Below, in pieces: positions 51,230 to 60,063 of a stretch of DNA of 64,000 bases (the stretch's first letter is position 1; each line of letters begins with the position of its first letter). A program made the translations under genes and the position numbers. The notes beneath the pieces are model-generated. The model had not been told where the DNA came from, made no database searches, and saw only the letters and a list, made by a program, of their open reading frames with translations. This stretch comes from Agromyces sp. S2-1-8 (GTDB lineage: Bacteria; Actinomycetota; Actinomycetes; Actinomycetales; Microbacteriaceae): positions 3,951,940-4,015,939 of the forward strand of contig NZ_JAJOLP010000001.1 in the NCBI RefSeq assembly GCF_021129215.1. Direction: 5' to 3'.

Positions 51230-51870
51230 ACCCGATCCGCGTCGTCGTCGCCGACGACCACCCCATCGTGCGCGCCGGCATCGTCGGGCTCCTCGACACG
51301 GCGGCGGGCATCGAAGTCGTCGGCGAGGCGGCGAACGGCGCCGAGGCGATCGAGCTGGCCCGGTCGCGGCATCCCGATCTCGTGCTCATGGACCTGCGCA
51401 TGCCGGGCATCGACGGCGCGGCCGCGACGGCCGAGATCGTCGCGACGGTGCCGGGCACGCGCGTGCTCGTGCTGACGACGTACGAGACCGACGAGCACAT
51501 CCTCGCCGCGATCGAGGCGGGCGCCGGCGGTTACCTGCTGAAGGCTGCGCCGCAGGACGAGATCGTGGCCGGCATCACGGCGGTCGCAGGCGGCGAGACC
51601 GTGCTCGCCCCGTCGATCGCTGCGAAGCTCGTGTCGCGGGTGCGGGCCGAGGCCGCGGCGTCGGCCGCCCCGCCGTCGCCCGCGCCGTCGCCGCGCGAAC
51701 TGGAGGTGCTGCGGCTCGTCGCGGCGGGCCGGTCGAATCCCGAGATCGCCGCAGAGCTCTTCATCGGCGAGGCGACCGTGAAGACCCACCTGCTGCACGT
51801 GTTCGAGAAGCTCGAGGTCAACGACCGCACGCGCGCGGTCACGCGCGCGATGGAGCTCGGGCTGCTGTAG
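51226..51870 (+). CDS. NarL/LuxR-type response regulator
   Basis: A 214-residue regulator. Receiver: VVVADDHPIVRAGI, phospho-acceptor Asp56 in LVLMDLRMPG, Thr in LTTYETD, Lys in GYLLKAA. C-terminal LuxR helix-turn-helix: PSPRELEVLRLVAAGRSNPEIAAELFIGEATVKTHLLHVFEKLEV. Co-translated with the kinase. Likely activates or represses the ABC exporter operon. Confidence 0.93.
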   Translation: MNPIRVVVADDHPIVRAGIVGLLDTAAGIEVVGEAANGAEAIELARSRHPDLVLMDLRMPGIDGAAATAEIVATVPGTRVLVLTTYETDEHILAAIEAGAGGYLLKAAPQDEIVAGITAVAGGETVLAPSIAAKLVSRVRAEAAASAAPPSPAPSPRELEVLRLVAAGRSNPEIAAELFIGEATVKTHLLHVFEKLEVNDRTRAVTRAMELGLL

Positions 51871-51936
51871 CGAACCCGCCCGCACGACGATTCGCAACCG
51901 GTCGACGGTACGGCCGCCCGCGCCTACGATGACGGC

Positions 51937-53535
51937 GTGGGAGTTCGCGACGTGCGGGTCGCCGTGCAGCGCACGAGGATTCTGCCCGCCTGGGTGCGGC
52001 GAGCGGATGCTTCGGCGACGCGTCGCGTGAACGCCCGCCGCACTCACCCGCTCGTCGACCGCTTCTGGTCGCGCGTCTCCGGCTTCGCCGACCGCGGCGT
52101 GCTGTGGTGGACGATCGCCGGCGTGCTGGCCGTGACCGGGCGACGGCGGATCGCCGCGCGCGGGCTCGGATCACTGCTCGTCGCGAGCGCGCTCACGAAC
52201 GTGATCGCGAAACGCGTGTTCGGCGGCGATCGGCCGCTGCTCGCGGACGTGCCGATCGCCCGGCGACTGCCGAAGCCGCCGATCACCCCCTCGTTCCCGT
52301 CGGGGCATTCGGCGAGCGCCGCGGCGTTCGTCACCGGCGTCGCGATCGAGTCGCCCCGACTCGGCGCCGCGCTGGCTCCGGCCGCCCTCGGCGTCGGCTA
52401 CTCGCGTCTCCACACCGGGGCGCACTGGCTCTCCGACGTCGTCGGCGGGCTCGCCCTCGGTGCCGCCGTCGGCGGGCTCGGCGCGGTCGTCGTGCACCCG
52501 CATCGCCGGGCGGCAGGCGAGTCCACCGCCGCGAGCGGCACCGACCGCCGTCTTCCCGCGTCTCCCGACGGCGAGGGCGTCTTCATCGTGGTCAACCGGT
52601 CGTCGGGGACGAGCGTGCTCCGGAGCGATCCCGTGCGCGTGCTCGAGCGCCGGCTGCCGCGCGCCGAGCTGCACGTGCTCGAGGACGCCGCCGGCGACGA
52701 TCCCGGCGCCGCCGCCCGCAGGGCACTCGCCCGCGCCGAGCCGCCGCGAATCCTCGGCGTCTGCGGCGGCGACGGCTCGGTCGCGGCGGTGGCCCACGAG
52801 GCGCGGGCCGCGGGCGTGCCGCTCCTCGTCGTGCCGGGCGGCACCTTCAACCACTTCGCGCGGGCCGCCGGCGCCGCCACGGTCGACCTCGCCGTCGATG
52901 GCCTGCAGCGCGGCGAAGGGGTGCGCGCCGATGTCGCCGAGCTCAGCTTCGCGGGCGGCCCGCCGATCACGGTGCTGAACACCGCGTCGGTCGGGCTCTA
53001 CCCGGACTTCGTCGCCGAGCGCGAGGGCCGCGAGCACCGGTACGGCAAGTGGCTCGCCGCGGTCATCGCGGCGAACCGGGTGCTGCGCCGTTCCGCCCCC
53101 GTGAACGTCGTCGTCGGCGCCCGTCGCGCCCGCGTCTGGAGCCTCTACATCGGCGTCGGGCCGAACGACCCGGGCATACCCGCGCCGATGCGCCGGAGCA
53201 GGCTCGACGGCGGCGTGCTCGACGTGCGCGTCCTGCACGCGGGCTCGCGGTTCCGTGCAGCGGGCACGCTCGCCTTCGGCCGGCGCACGAGCGCGGTGCT
53301 CCGGCGAATGCGGCTGCTGCCGAAGCGCTTCGAGTCGTACACGACCGAGTCGATCGACGTGCTCGTGCGGCCCCGCCACGGACAGCCGCCGGGCTTCGCG
53401 CACGACGGGGAGGTCGCGATCGAGGCGACCGCCGACGCATCCGCCCGCACCGCCGCGCCAGGCTACCGCACGACGGTACGGATCGTCCCGGAGGCGCTCG
53501 ACGTCTACCGCCCCGGCCGCGCGCACGAGAGCTGA
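51937..53535 (+). CDS. PAP2 phosphatase-diacylglycerol kinase fusion
   Basis: A 532-residue two-domain lipid enzyme. Residues about 30-190 are PAP2: KRVFGGDRP (KX6RP, 92-100), PSFPSGHSAS (118-127) and SRLHTGAHWLSD (156-167), all catalytic residues present. Residues 212-530 form a DAGK/NAD-kinase-like domain: FIVVNRSSGT, GVCGGDGSVAAVAHEA (275-289) and VPGGTFNHFARA. The first would dephosphorylate and the second phosphorylate a lipid, possibly in a membrane lipid cycle. GTG 51937 follows a TACGAT -10 by 7 nt, so the mRNA is probably leaderless. Confidence 0.92.
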   Translation: MGVRDVRVAVQRTRILPAWVRRADASATRRVNARRTHPLVDRFWSRVSGFADRGVLWWTIAGVLAVTGRRRIAARGLGSLLVASALTNVIAKRVFGGDRPLLADVPIARRLPKPPITPSFPSGHSASAAAFVTGVAIESPRLGAALAPAALGVGYSRLHTGAHWLSDVVGGLALGAAVGGLGAVVVHPHRRAAGESTAASGTDRRLPASPDGEGVFIVVNRSSGTSVLRSDPVRVLERRLPRAELHVLEDAAGDDPGAAARRALARAEPPRILGVCGGDGSVAAVAHEARAAGVPLLVVPGGTFNHFARAAGAATVDLAVDGLQRGEGVRADVAELSFAGGPPITVLNTASVGLYPDFVAEREGREHRYGKWLAAVIAANRVLRRSAPVNVVVGARRARVWSLYIGVGPNDPGIPAPMRRSRLDGGVLDVRVLHAGSRFRAAGTLAFGRRTSAVLRRMRLLPKRFESYTTESIDVLVRPRHGQPPGFAHDGEVAIEATADASARTAAPGYRTTVRIVPEALDVYRPGRAHES

Positions 53536-53563
53536 CGCCGGCTGCTCGGCGCAGTCGGCGGCC

Positions 53564-54232
53564 TCAGAGCAGGCGGCGGGCGTTCGCCCAGGCGGTGAGC
53601 TCGTGCCGGCTCGAGAGCTGCAGCTTGCGCAGCACGGCCGAGACGTGGGTCTCGACGGTCTTCGTCGAGATGTAGAGCTCGGCCGCCACCTCCTTGTAGG
53701 CGTAGCCGCGGGCGATGAGGCGCATGACCTCCTGCTCGCGCGCCGACAGCCGGTCGAGCTCGTCGCTCGCCTGCGCCGTCTCGCCGACGGCTGCGCCGAA
53801 GGCGTCGAGCACGAACCCCGCGAGCTTCGGCGAGAACACGGCATCGCCGCTCGCGACGGCGTGCACGGCACGGCTCACGTCGGCGCCCGACGAGCCCTTC
53901 GTGATGTACCCCCGCGCGCCCGCGCGGATCACGCCGACCACGTCCTCGGCCTTGTCGGAGACCGAGAGCGCGAGGAACCGCGTGCCCGGCACCGCGGGCG
54001 CCGACCGCCGGATCACCTCCGCACCGCCGGTGGACCCCGCCGGCACGGCGGTTCCGGGCAGGTGCACGTCGAGGAGCACCACCTCGGGCGCGGCATCCGT
54101 GACGATCGCGACGGCGCTCTCGACGTCGTGGGCCTCGCCCACGACCTCGACGCTGTCGTCGAGGTCGGCCTTCAGGCCCGACCTGAAGATCGAGTGGTCG
54201 TCGACCACGACGACCCGCACCCGTTCAGCCAT
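53564..54232 (-). CDS. LuxR-type response regulator of the PspC system
   Basis: A 222-residue regulator. Receiver: VVVVDDHSIFRSGLKADL, Asp55 in VVLLDVHLPG, Lys in GYITKGSSG. Helix-turn-helix: LSAREQEVMRLIARGYAYKEVAAELYISTKTVETHVSAVLRKLQL. A short Ala/Gly/Thr insertion (PGTAVPAGSTGGAEVIRRSAPAVP) is longer than usual after the phospho site. ATG 54232 overlaps the kinase gene end by 8 bp, so both are one operon. Confidence 0.92.
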   Translation of the reverse strand: MAERVRVVVVDDHSIFRSGLKADLDDSVEVVGEAHDVESAVAIVTDAAPEVVLLDVHLPGTAVPAGSTGGAEVIRRSAPAVPGTRFLALSVSDKAEDVVGVIRAGARGYITKGSSGADVSRAVHAVASGDAVFSPKLAGFVLDAFGAAVGETAQASDELDRLSAREQEVMRLIARGYAYKEVAAELYISTKTVETHVSAVLRKLQLSSRHELTAWANARRLL

Positions 54233-55424
54233 GCAGCGCCTCCGCTCCGTTGCGCTCGCCCGGGAAGCCGCGTTCGCCGGGGAACCGCAGTCGCACCTCG
54301 GTGCCGACGCCGCCCGCACCCGGGACGACCGTCGCCGAGCCGCCCGCCCGGCGCATGCGCCCGATGATCGACTGCCGCACGCCGAGCCGGTCGTCCGGCA
54401 CCTCGGCGAGCGCGAACCCCGGTCCGCGGTCGCGAACGAACACCTCGACGGCCGCGGGCGTCGACTCGACGTAGACCGAGATCTCGCCGCCGGCGTGCCG
54501 GGCAGCGTTGAGCATCGCCTCGCGCGCGGCCGCGGCGAGCTCGCCGCTCGCCCGCTCGCGCTGCTCGCCGACCACCACGACGTCGACGGTCACGGGGAAG
54601 TCGATCTCGAGGTCGGCGGCGAACCCGCGCAGGTCGGTGCCGAGGTCGCTGTCGGCCGGCGCGTCGCCGGCGAACAGCCAGTCGCGCAGCTCCCGCTCCT
54701 GCGCACGGGCGATGCGGGCGACCTCGCTCGTCGCGCCGGCCCGGTTCTGGATGAGTGCGAGGGTCTGCAGCACCGAGTCGTGGAGGTGCGCGGCGATCTC
54801 GCTGCGCTGCTCCTCGCGGATGCGCTTGGTGCGCTCGTCGGTGAGCTCGCGCCACTTGGCGATGAGCGTCGGCACGTAGACGAGCAGGATGCCGAGCACG
54901 GCGGCGAGCGCCGCGACGAAGACGGCGACGGCGCTCATGCGTCCGTTCGCCTCGGGGTTCACCACGAAGACCAGCTCGAGCGCGGTCGCGGCGAGCACGA
55001 CCGTGGCGATGCTGCGGATGACGAGTTCGTGGCGGGGGCCGCGTGCCGGGTCGGGACGATCGATGAGGGTCGCCCACGCCGACGCCGCGACCGCGAGCCC
55101 GATGCCGACGTAGGTGGCGGCGTACCACTGCCACCAGCTCGCCGCCGCGGTGAAGTACCACTGGCCGCTCTGCGTCCAGACCGCGACGAGCACCACCGTC
55201 GACGCGACCACGAGCAGCCACGCGACGGGCGCGCGGCGGGTCGGCCGGGCGTCGCCCTCGTCCCACGGGGTCAGCGCCCACAGCCAGAGGTAGAGCAGCA
55301 GCCCCGCGCCCCATGCGAAGCTCGTCACGACGAACGCGGCGCGCACGAGGGCCACGGGCCAGCCGAGGTGCGCCGCGAGCCCCGCCGCGACCCCGGTCGC
55401 CGCGCAGGCGCGCGGGCGGGTCAT
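54225..55424 (-). CDS. PspC-domain sensor histidine kinase
   Basis: A kinase of about 399 residues. The N-terminus is a PspC-like segment (MTRPRACAATGVAAGLAAHLGWPVALVRAAFVVTSFAWGAGLLLYLWLWALTP), followed by about four more helices, a DesK-type dimerisation helix (AAHLHDSVLQTLALIQNRAG, His215) and a HATPase domain (REAMLNAARHAGG, DDRLGVRQSIIGRMRRAGG). I favour ATG 55424, with GGAG 9 nt upstream; ATG 55439 and 55448 are alternatives. It is divergent from a PspC membrane gene, and shares its regulator at 53564. Confidence 0.9.
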   Translation of the reverse strand: MTRPRACAATGVAAGLAAHLGWPVALVRAAFVVTSFAWGAGLLLYLWLWALTPWDEGDARPTRRAPVAWLLVVASTVVLVAVWTQSGQWYFTAAASWWQWYAATYVGIGLAVAASAWATLIDRPDPARGPRHELVIRSIATVVLAATALELVFVVNPEANGRMSAVAVFVAALAAVLGILLVYVPTLIAKWRELTDERTKRIREEQRSEIAAHLHDSVLQTLALIQNRAGATSEVARIARAQERELRDWLFAGDAPADSDLGTDLRGFAADLEIDFPVTVDVVVVGEQRERASGELAAAAREAMLNAARHAGGEISVYVESTPAAVEVFVRDRGPGFALAEVPDDRLGVRQSIIGRMRRAGGSATVVPGAGGVGTEVRLRFPGERGFPGERNGAEALHG

Positions 55425-55555
55425 CCGGGGCGTCTCCATGCCAGCCATCAAACCAGACGAGGATGCCTCGGCCACGGGCCGAGGGACCGGCTCAGGGTCG
55501 AATCAGGGATCCACCCCATGGCGGGCGCCCCCGGCCGACTGCCAGCATCGAAGCC

Positions 55556-57307
55556 ATGGAGACGAATCAGACCACCCCTGAGGCGGACTCGGAGACATCC
55601 GGGTCCGGCCCAGTGCCGGAGGACGCGATGGGCCCGGAGAACGCTGCGGGGGCGGCGGACTCGACGGGTCGGAGCGCGGCCGCCGGCCCGCACGCCGACG
55701 GGGCGGTCGGTTCGGCTCCTGACCCTTCGAGAGATGCGCACGGCGGCGACCCCGCCGATCGGGCTGCGGGGCCGGGCTTCTACGCCTGGCTCCGCCGGCT
55801 CGGCGTGCCGCGTCGGGCCGGATGGCTCGGCGGCGTGTGCGCCGGCGTCGGCGCGAGGCTCGGCATCGACCCGATCGTCGTTCGCGGCATCGTGGTCGTG
55901 ATCGCCGTGCTCGGCGCCCCGTTCGTGCTCGTCTACGCCGTCGCGTGGCTGCTGCTGCCCGACACCGAGGGCGAGATCCACTTCGAGCGGCTCACCCGCG
56001 GAATCGTCGACCCCGCCGTCGTGGGCATCGCGGTGATGGGCGTCATCGGCTTCATCCCGCTCGTGCAGGGCGGATGGCTCGGCTGGCGCTGGTGGCCCGA
56101 GTGGCCGGCGTACTCGTGGGCCGGCATCGACCTCGGCGGAGTGTTCCGCACGATCTGGGGCCTCATGATCGCAGCTGCGATCGTCGTCCTCGTCATCTGG
56201 CTCGTTCGCCGGGCCTCCCAGAACGCCCCGGCCGGCGGCGCGTCGCGCGAGGCTTCCGCGCCCGTCGCCGGCCCGGGGTATCCATCACCCGAACCCGACG
56301 GCGCGGCGAGTGCCGCGGGGTCCGCCGGCGCGACCGGTGCCGCCGGCGCCGCCGCGTTCACCGCCCTGGCTTCGACCCCGGTGTCCCCGGCTCCGGCTTC
56401 CGCCACGGCATCCCCGGCGCCCGCCGGTGAACCGCCGGTGCCCGCCGAGGGCGCCGACGCGGCGACGATCGCCGAGTGGCGCGCCCAGCACGAGGCGTGG
56501 CGCGAGTCGCACGCCGAATGGAAGGCCGGCCAGGCGGAGGCCCAGCGCGCCGCGCGCCAGCAGGCCGCCGAGGAGACGCGGGCGCGGGCGCTCGAGTTCC
56601 AGGCCGCCGCGGCGGCGGCACGTGAGGCACGGCGTGCGGCGCGCCCGCGGGCGAGCGCGGCGTTCGTGTTCACGATGCTCGGCCTCGCGCTCGTCGCCGG
56701 CGCGGGCGCCGCGATCTGGGCGCTCGGCGTTCCAGATGCGGCGCAGTACGCCGTCGCGATCGCCTTCGCCACGGCGACCCTCGTGCTCTCGGCGGCCATG
56801 ATCGTGGCCGCCCTCTGGCGGCGACGCAGCGGCGCGCTCGCGACGCTCGCCTCGGTGAGCGTCGTCGCGATGCTGATCGCCACCAGCTCATCGGCGATGG
56901 CCCCGTTCGGCACGCTGCTCGCCCCCAGCGCGAGCGTGTCGCTCGGATACCCGCAGCAGCTCGTGCAGCCGGTCGGCGACGCGTGGATCTCGATCGGTGC
57001 GTACGACGGCTATCCGGACGAGGCCCAGACCGTCACCTTGACCCAGGTCCTCGGGAACGCCTATGTGACGATCGACCCGCACACGTCGATCGTGCTCGAC
57101 GCGACCGACGCCGGCGACGTCACCGTCTTCACCTACGACGCCGACGGCTACGGGAGCGCCGAGGAGCTCACCGACTCCGACTCGCGGGTCTACACGATCA
57201 CCTCCGAGGGGATCACCCGATCGGAGAGCGATGACGCCGATGCGCGCCTCGTGCTGCGGCAGACCTCCGGCTACGTGGAGGTCAACGTCTGGGAGGGACA
57301 GGAATGA
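55556..57307 (+). CDS. PspC-domain membrane protein
   Basis: A 583-residue membrane protein. After a low-complexity acidic start, PspC is at about residues 85-140 (GVPRRAGWLGGVCAGVGARLGIDPIVVRGIVVVIAVLGAPFVLVYAVAWLLLPDTEG). A Trp-rich part and a helix follow, then an Ala/Pro linker and a charged helix (about 300-365: EWRAQHEAWRESHAEWKAG) likely to form a coiled coil, then three more helices and a beta-rich C-terminal domain (DUF-like, GYPDEAQTVTLTQVLGNAYVTIDP). PspC senses envelope stress. It is divergent from its kinase and coupled to the next gene by ATGA. Confidence 0.87.
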   Translation: METNQTTPEADSETSGSGPVPEDAMGPENAAGAADSTGRSAAAGPHADGAVGSAPDPSRDAHGGDPADRAAGPGFYAWLRRLGVPRRAGWLGGVCAGVGARLGIDPIVVRGIVVVIAVLGAPFVLVYAVAWLLLPDTEGEIHFERLTRGIVDPAVVGIAVMGVIGFIPLVQGGWLGWRWWPEWPAYSWAGIDLGGVFRTIWGLMIAAAIVVLVIWLVRRASQNAPAGGASREASAPVAGPGYPSPEPDGAASAAGSAGATGAAGAAAFTALASTPVSPAPASATASPAPAGEPPVPAEGADAATIAEWRAQHEAWRESHAEWKAGQAEAQRAARQQAAEETRARALEFQAAAAAAREARRAARPRASAAFVFTMLGLALVAGAGAAIWALGVPDAAQYAVAIAFATATLVLSAAMIVAALWRRRSGALATLASVSVVAMLIATSSSAMAPFGTLLAPSASVSLGYPQQLVQPVGDAWISIGAYDGYPDEAQTVTLTQVLGNAYVTIDPHTSIVLDATDAGDVTVFTYDADGYGSAEELTDSDSRVYTITSEGITRSESDDADARLVLRQTSGYVEVNVWEGQE

Positions 57308-57780
57308 CCGGGAACGACGAGAACGTCGGCGCGCTGCCCGAGCGTGCCGGTGCGCCCGCCATCGACACCGAGGTCGTCGAGGCCGAGCTGCTCGACACCG
57401 AGGTGGCCCGGAGGGAGCCGGCCACCGGCCTCGAGCCGCCCGCACCCACCGAGGTGCTCACCCCGATCGCCGGGCCGGGCGACGACGACCGGCCCGCCGC
57501 CGCTCCGACGGCGCCGGCGGCCGCCGCGACCGCACCGCGTCCGACCATCCGCTGGGGCGCACTCGTCTGGGCGTTGATCTTCGGCTCCGTCGCCGGGCTC
57601 ACCCTCTGGGTGCTCTCGAATCTGCAGCACCGCGACGACGCGCTCGCCTGGCTCGAGTCGATCCCGCTCGGGCTGCTGCCGCTCTACGGCCTGCTCGTGG
57701 TCGGCGTCATCGTCGCGCTCTTCGGAGGGGTCGGGCTCATCCGGCGCGGCGAGCGCAGGCGCCGAGCCGCCCGCGGGTGA
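57304..57780 (+). CDS. small membrane protein of the PspC operon
   Basis: A 158-residue protein with an acidic Pro/Ala-rich cytosolic N-terminus (about residues 1-78) and two membrane helices (GALVWALIFGSVAGLTLWVLS and LLPLYGLLVVGVIVALFGGVGLI). ATG 57304 overlaps the stop of the PspC gene (ATGA). No family with known function; its position suggests a partner in the envelope-stress module. Confidence 0.8.
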   Translation: MTGNDENVGALPERAGAPAIDTEVVEAELLDTEVARREPATGLEPPAPTEVLTPIAGPGDDDRPAAAPTAPAAAATAPRPTIRWGALVWALIFGSVAGLTLWVLSNLQHRDDALAWLESIPLGLLPLYGLLVVGVIVALFGGVGLIRRGERRRRAARG

Positions 57781-57810
57781 CGCGCCGAGGCATCCGCCCG
57801 TTCCGCCCCC

Positions 57811-58179
57811 TCACCAGGCGGGCAGCTCGCGATCGCCGAGCGGCGTGAGCTCGGGCGGCATCGGCCACCCGAGCTCGAACCGCATGAGCGGCACGTCGAT
57901 CGCGCCGAAGTCGTCCTTCTTCACGACGATGCGGTCGGCGCTCACCTCGGTGATGCGCACCCGCAGCTCGGTGCCGTCGCCGAGCAGCAGCACGTACGGG
58001 TCGGCGAGATAGGCCAGACCGCGCGCTTCGAGCTGCTCCTCGCCCGTGAGCCAGTCGACAGAGTCGCCGAGCTCGCGGCCGAGCAGGTCGACGGGCACGA
58101 AGCCCTCGCCCTCGGGGCGCAGCCAGCCGACGAGCTCGCCGTCGGGGCGGCGGTGTTCGATGAGGTCGGGGCGGTTCAC
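57811..58179 (-). CDS. conserved hypothetical protein
   Basis: A 122-residue protein, start GTG 58179 (VNRPDLIEHRRPDGELVGWLRPEGEGFVPVDLLGRELG), probably leaderless: TAGGGT lies just upstream. It looks mainly beta (RVRITEVSADRIVVKKDDFGAIDVPLMRFEL). Seen as a conserved unknown in Microbacteriaceae; no enzyme motif. An upstream in-frame ATG would add 27 residues with no support. Confidence 0.7.
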   Translation of the reverse strand: MNRPDLIEHRRPDGELVGWLRPEGEGFVPVDLLGRELGDSVDWLTGEEQLEARGLAYLADPYVLLLGDGTELRVRITEVSADRIVVKKDDFGAIDVPLMRFELGWPMPPELTPLGDRELPAW

Positions 58180-58234
58180 CCGTCCGACCCTAGCGCGGCG
58201 AGCTGTCACCGGCCCAGTACGATCCGGCGCGCGG

Positions 58235-58309
58235 AATGTAGGAAGTTCCTCCGCTTGCACGGCGCGTCGCGGAGCGGTCGGCGGCGTGTCGGGCGATTCT
58301 TCCTACATT
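58235..58309. repeat. 75-bp element with perfect 11-bp inverted ends
   Basis: AATGTAGGAAG (58235-58245) is exactly inverted at 58299-58309, around 53 bp that hold a second stem (CTCCGC/GCGGAG). It lies downstream of murB and upstream of the hypothetical gene. Compare 14522-14601 and 32357-32429. Confidence 0.55.
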
Positions 58310-58388
58310 GCGTGAACGTCACCGAACGCGCACAGCCGGCTGCTCGACCACGCGGCGGACTCCGGGTTCGTCGATGCCCGCAACCCGG

Positions 58389-59636
58389 CTACAGCTCGAC
58401 GCCGACGAGCACCGGCTCGGGGTGCAGCACGATGCCGAACTCGGCCTGCACCCGCTGCTGCACGAAGCGCGCGAGCTGCACGAGCTCCTCGGCGCTCGCT
58501 CCCCCGCGGTTCGTGAGCGCGAGCGTGTGCTTCGACGAGATCGCCGCGCGCGAGCCCGGCAGCGCGAAGCCTCGCCGGATGCCCGCCTGCTCGATCAGCC
58601 ACGCCGCCGAGAGCTTCACGAGCGGGCCCGGCACCGAGGCCTCCGCCGGGTTCTCGACCTCGGATGCCTCGAGCGAGGCCTGCAGCTCGAGGAACGCGTC
58701 GAGCGGGGTGCCCGAGGCGAGCGTCGACAGCGGCGTCACCTCGTCGGGCTCGTCGGGCTCGACGTACCAGCGCGGGGCGGCGGCGGGCATCGTGCGCGCC
58801 ACCCGCTCGGTCACGATCGGGTTGGTGAAGAACGAGCCCGCGCTCACCGAGTCGGCGTCGTCGGGGTCGAGCACCATGCCCTTCGACGCGCGCAGCGCGA
58901 GCACCGTCTCGCGCACTCGCGCGATCGGCACGCGGTCGCCGAGCTGCACGCCGAGCGCGCCGGCGAGCTGGGCGTACGCGATGGGCTGCCCGATCGACTC
59001 GCCGAGCACCGCGTGCTCGGCCGACGTGTCGTGCAGGTCGAGCTCGACCGAGACGACGATGCCGCGAAGGCCCTGCTTCAGCACGGAGGTGCGGTAGCCG
59101 AGCTCGAGCTCGTCGGCCGCCATGCGGCGCGGGGCGTCGGCGCCCTCGTCGAGGAACTCGATCGCGACGAGCACGGCCTCGAGCTCCTGGCCGTAGGCGC
59201 CGATGTTCTGCACGGGCGCCGCCCCGACCGAGCCGGGGATGCCGGACAGCGCCTCGATGCCCGAGTAGCCCTGCTCGACCGTCCACGCGACGAGGTCGTC
59301 CCACGTCTCGCCGGCCTGCACGCGCAGGCGCACCGATCCCTCGGCGGGCGGGTGGTCTCGATGCGCCCCTTCGTCGCTCCTCGACCCGAGCCTCGACCGA
59401 CCGGTCGGCAGCACCTCGATGCCGCGCGTCGCGACGCGGATGACCGTGCCCTCGAACCCGCCGTCGCCGACGAGCAGGTTCGATCCGCCGCCGAGCGCGA
59501 GCCACGGGTCATCCGACTGCCAGGCTTCGCGCGCGAGGTCGACGAGGTCGCGCTGGGTCGTCGCGGTGACGAGGCGGGCGATCGGCCCGCCGACCCGCAG
59601 GGTCGTGAGCTCGGAGAAGCGGGGAGCGTCGGTCAT
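58389..59636 (-). CDS. murB: UDP-N-acetylenolpyruvoylglucosamine reductase with an in-frame repeat insertion
   Basis: A 415-residue MurB, longer than usual. It reduces the enolpyruvyl group to give UDP-MurNAc. FAD motifs are LALGGGSNLLVGDGGFEGTVIRV and SGIEALSGIPGSVGAAPVQNIGAYGQE. Catalytic Ser lies in VSAGSFFTNPIV and Glu in the C-terminal part. Residues about 77-98 (PTGRSRLGSRSDEGAHRDHPP) are coded by the dispersed palindromic repeat at 59350-59406 and interrupt the domain between RGIEVL and VRLRVQAGETWDDL. The frame is kept, so the enzyme is probably functional. Just after hadB-like, 1 bp apart. Confidence 0.94.
   Translation of the reverse strand: MTDAPRFSELTTLRVGGPIARLVTATTQRDLVDLAREAWQSDDPWLALGGGSNLLVGDGGFEGTVIRVATRGIEVLPTGRSRLGSRSDEGAHRDHPPAEGSVRLRVQAGETWDDLVAWTVEQGYSGIEALSGIPGSVGAAPVQNIGAYGQELEAVLVAIEFLDEGADAPRRMAADELELGYRTSVLKQGLRGIVVSVELDLHDTSAEHAVLGESIGQPIAYAQLAGALGVQLGDRVPIARVRETVLALRASKGMVLDPDDADSVSAGSFFTNPIVTERVARTMPAAAPRWYVEPDEPDEVTPLSTLASGTPLDAFLELQASLEASEVENPAEASVPGPLVKLSAAWLIEQAGIRRGFALPGSRAAISSKHTLALTNRGGASAEELVQLARFVQQRVQAEFGIVLHPEPVLVGVEL
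59350..59406. repeat. dispersed palindromic repeat, copy C, inside murB
   Basis: The same element as copies A and B (GGTGGTCTCGATGCGC, CCTTCGTCGCTCCTCGACC, plus a partial second GGTCGAGG unit). It inserts about 20 codons in frame in murB. Confidence 0.75.
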
Positions 59637-59637
59637 G

Positions 59638-60063
59638 TCAGCCGAGCGCGACGCGGACCTGGGCCTTGCCGAGCACCGTCGCGCCGTCGTACGTCACGGT
59701 GAGATCGATGCGAGCAGCGGATGCCTCGGCGTCGAGCTGCCCGACCTTCGCGACCACCGACACGGCGGCGCCGTGCTCGGGGTCGACGACGACGGGGCGC
59801 GTGAAGCGCACCTGGTAGTCGACGACGCGGGCGGGGTCGCCGACCCAGTCGACGACCGGCTGCACGGCGAGGCCCATGGTCAGCATGCCGTGCGCGAGCA
59901 CGCCCGGCAGGCCGACCGACGCGGCGACGTCGTCGCGGTAGTGGATCGGGTTGAAGTCGCCCGAGGCGCCGGCGTAGCGCACGAGCGAGTCGCGCGTGAG
60001 GTCGAAGGTCCGCTCGGCGACGACGTCGCCGACGGCGAGGGACGCGAGGTCGGGGGTCGGCAT
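59638..60063 (-). CDS. MaoC-like (HadB-type) dehydratase
   Basis: A 141-residue hot-dog-fold protein. The hydratase motif YAGASGDFNPIHYRDDVAASVGLPGVLAHGMLTMG supplies the catalytic Asp/His dyad (D and H in GDFNPIH). It would pair with the FAS1-like protein upstream to form a HadAB-type (3R)-hydroxyacyl dehydratase. Its ATG overlaps the upstream stop by one base. Upstream of murB in one operon, as in mycobacteria and relatives. Confidence 0.88.
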   Translation of the reverse strand: MPTPDLASLAVGDVVAERTFDLTRDSLVRYAGASGDFNPIHYRDDVAASVGLPGVLAHGMLTMGLAVQPVVDWVGDPARVVDYQVRFTRPVVVDPEHGAAVSVVAKVGQLDAEASAARIDLTVTYDGATVLGKAQVRVALG

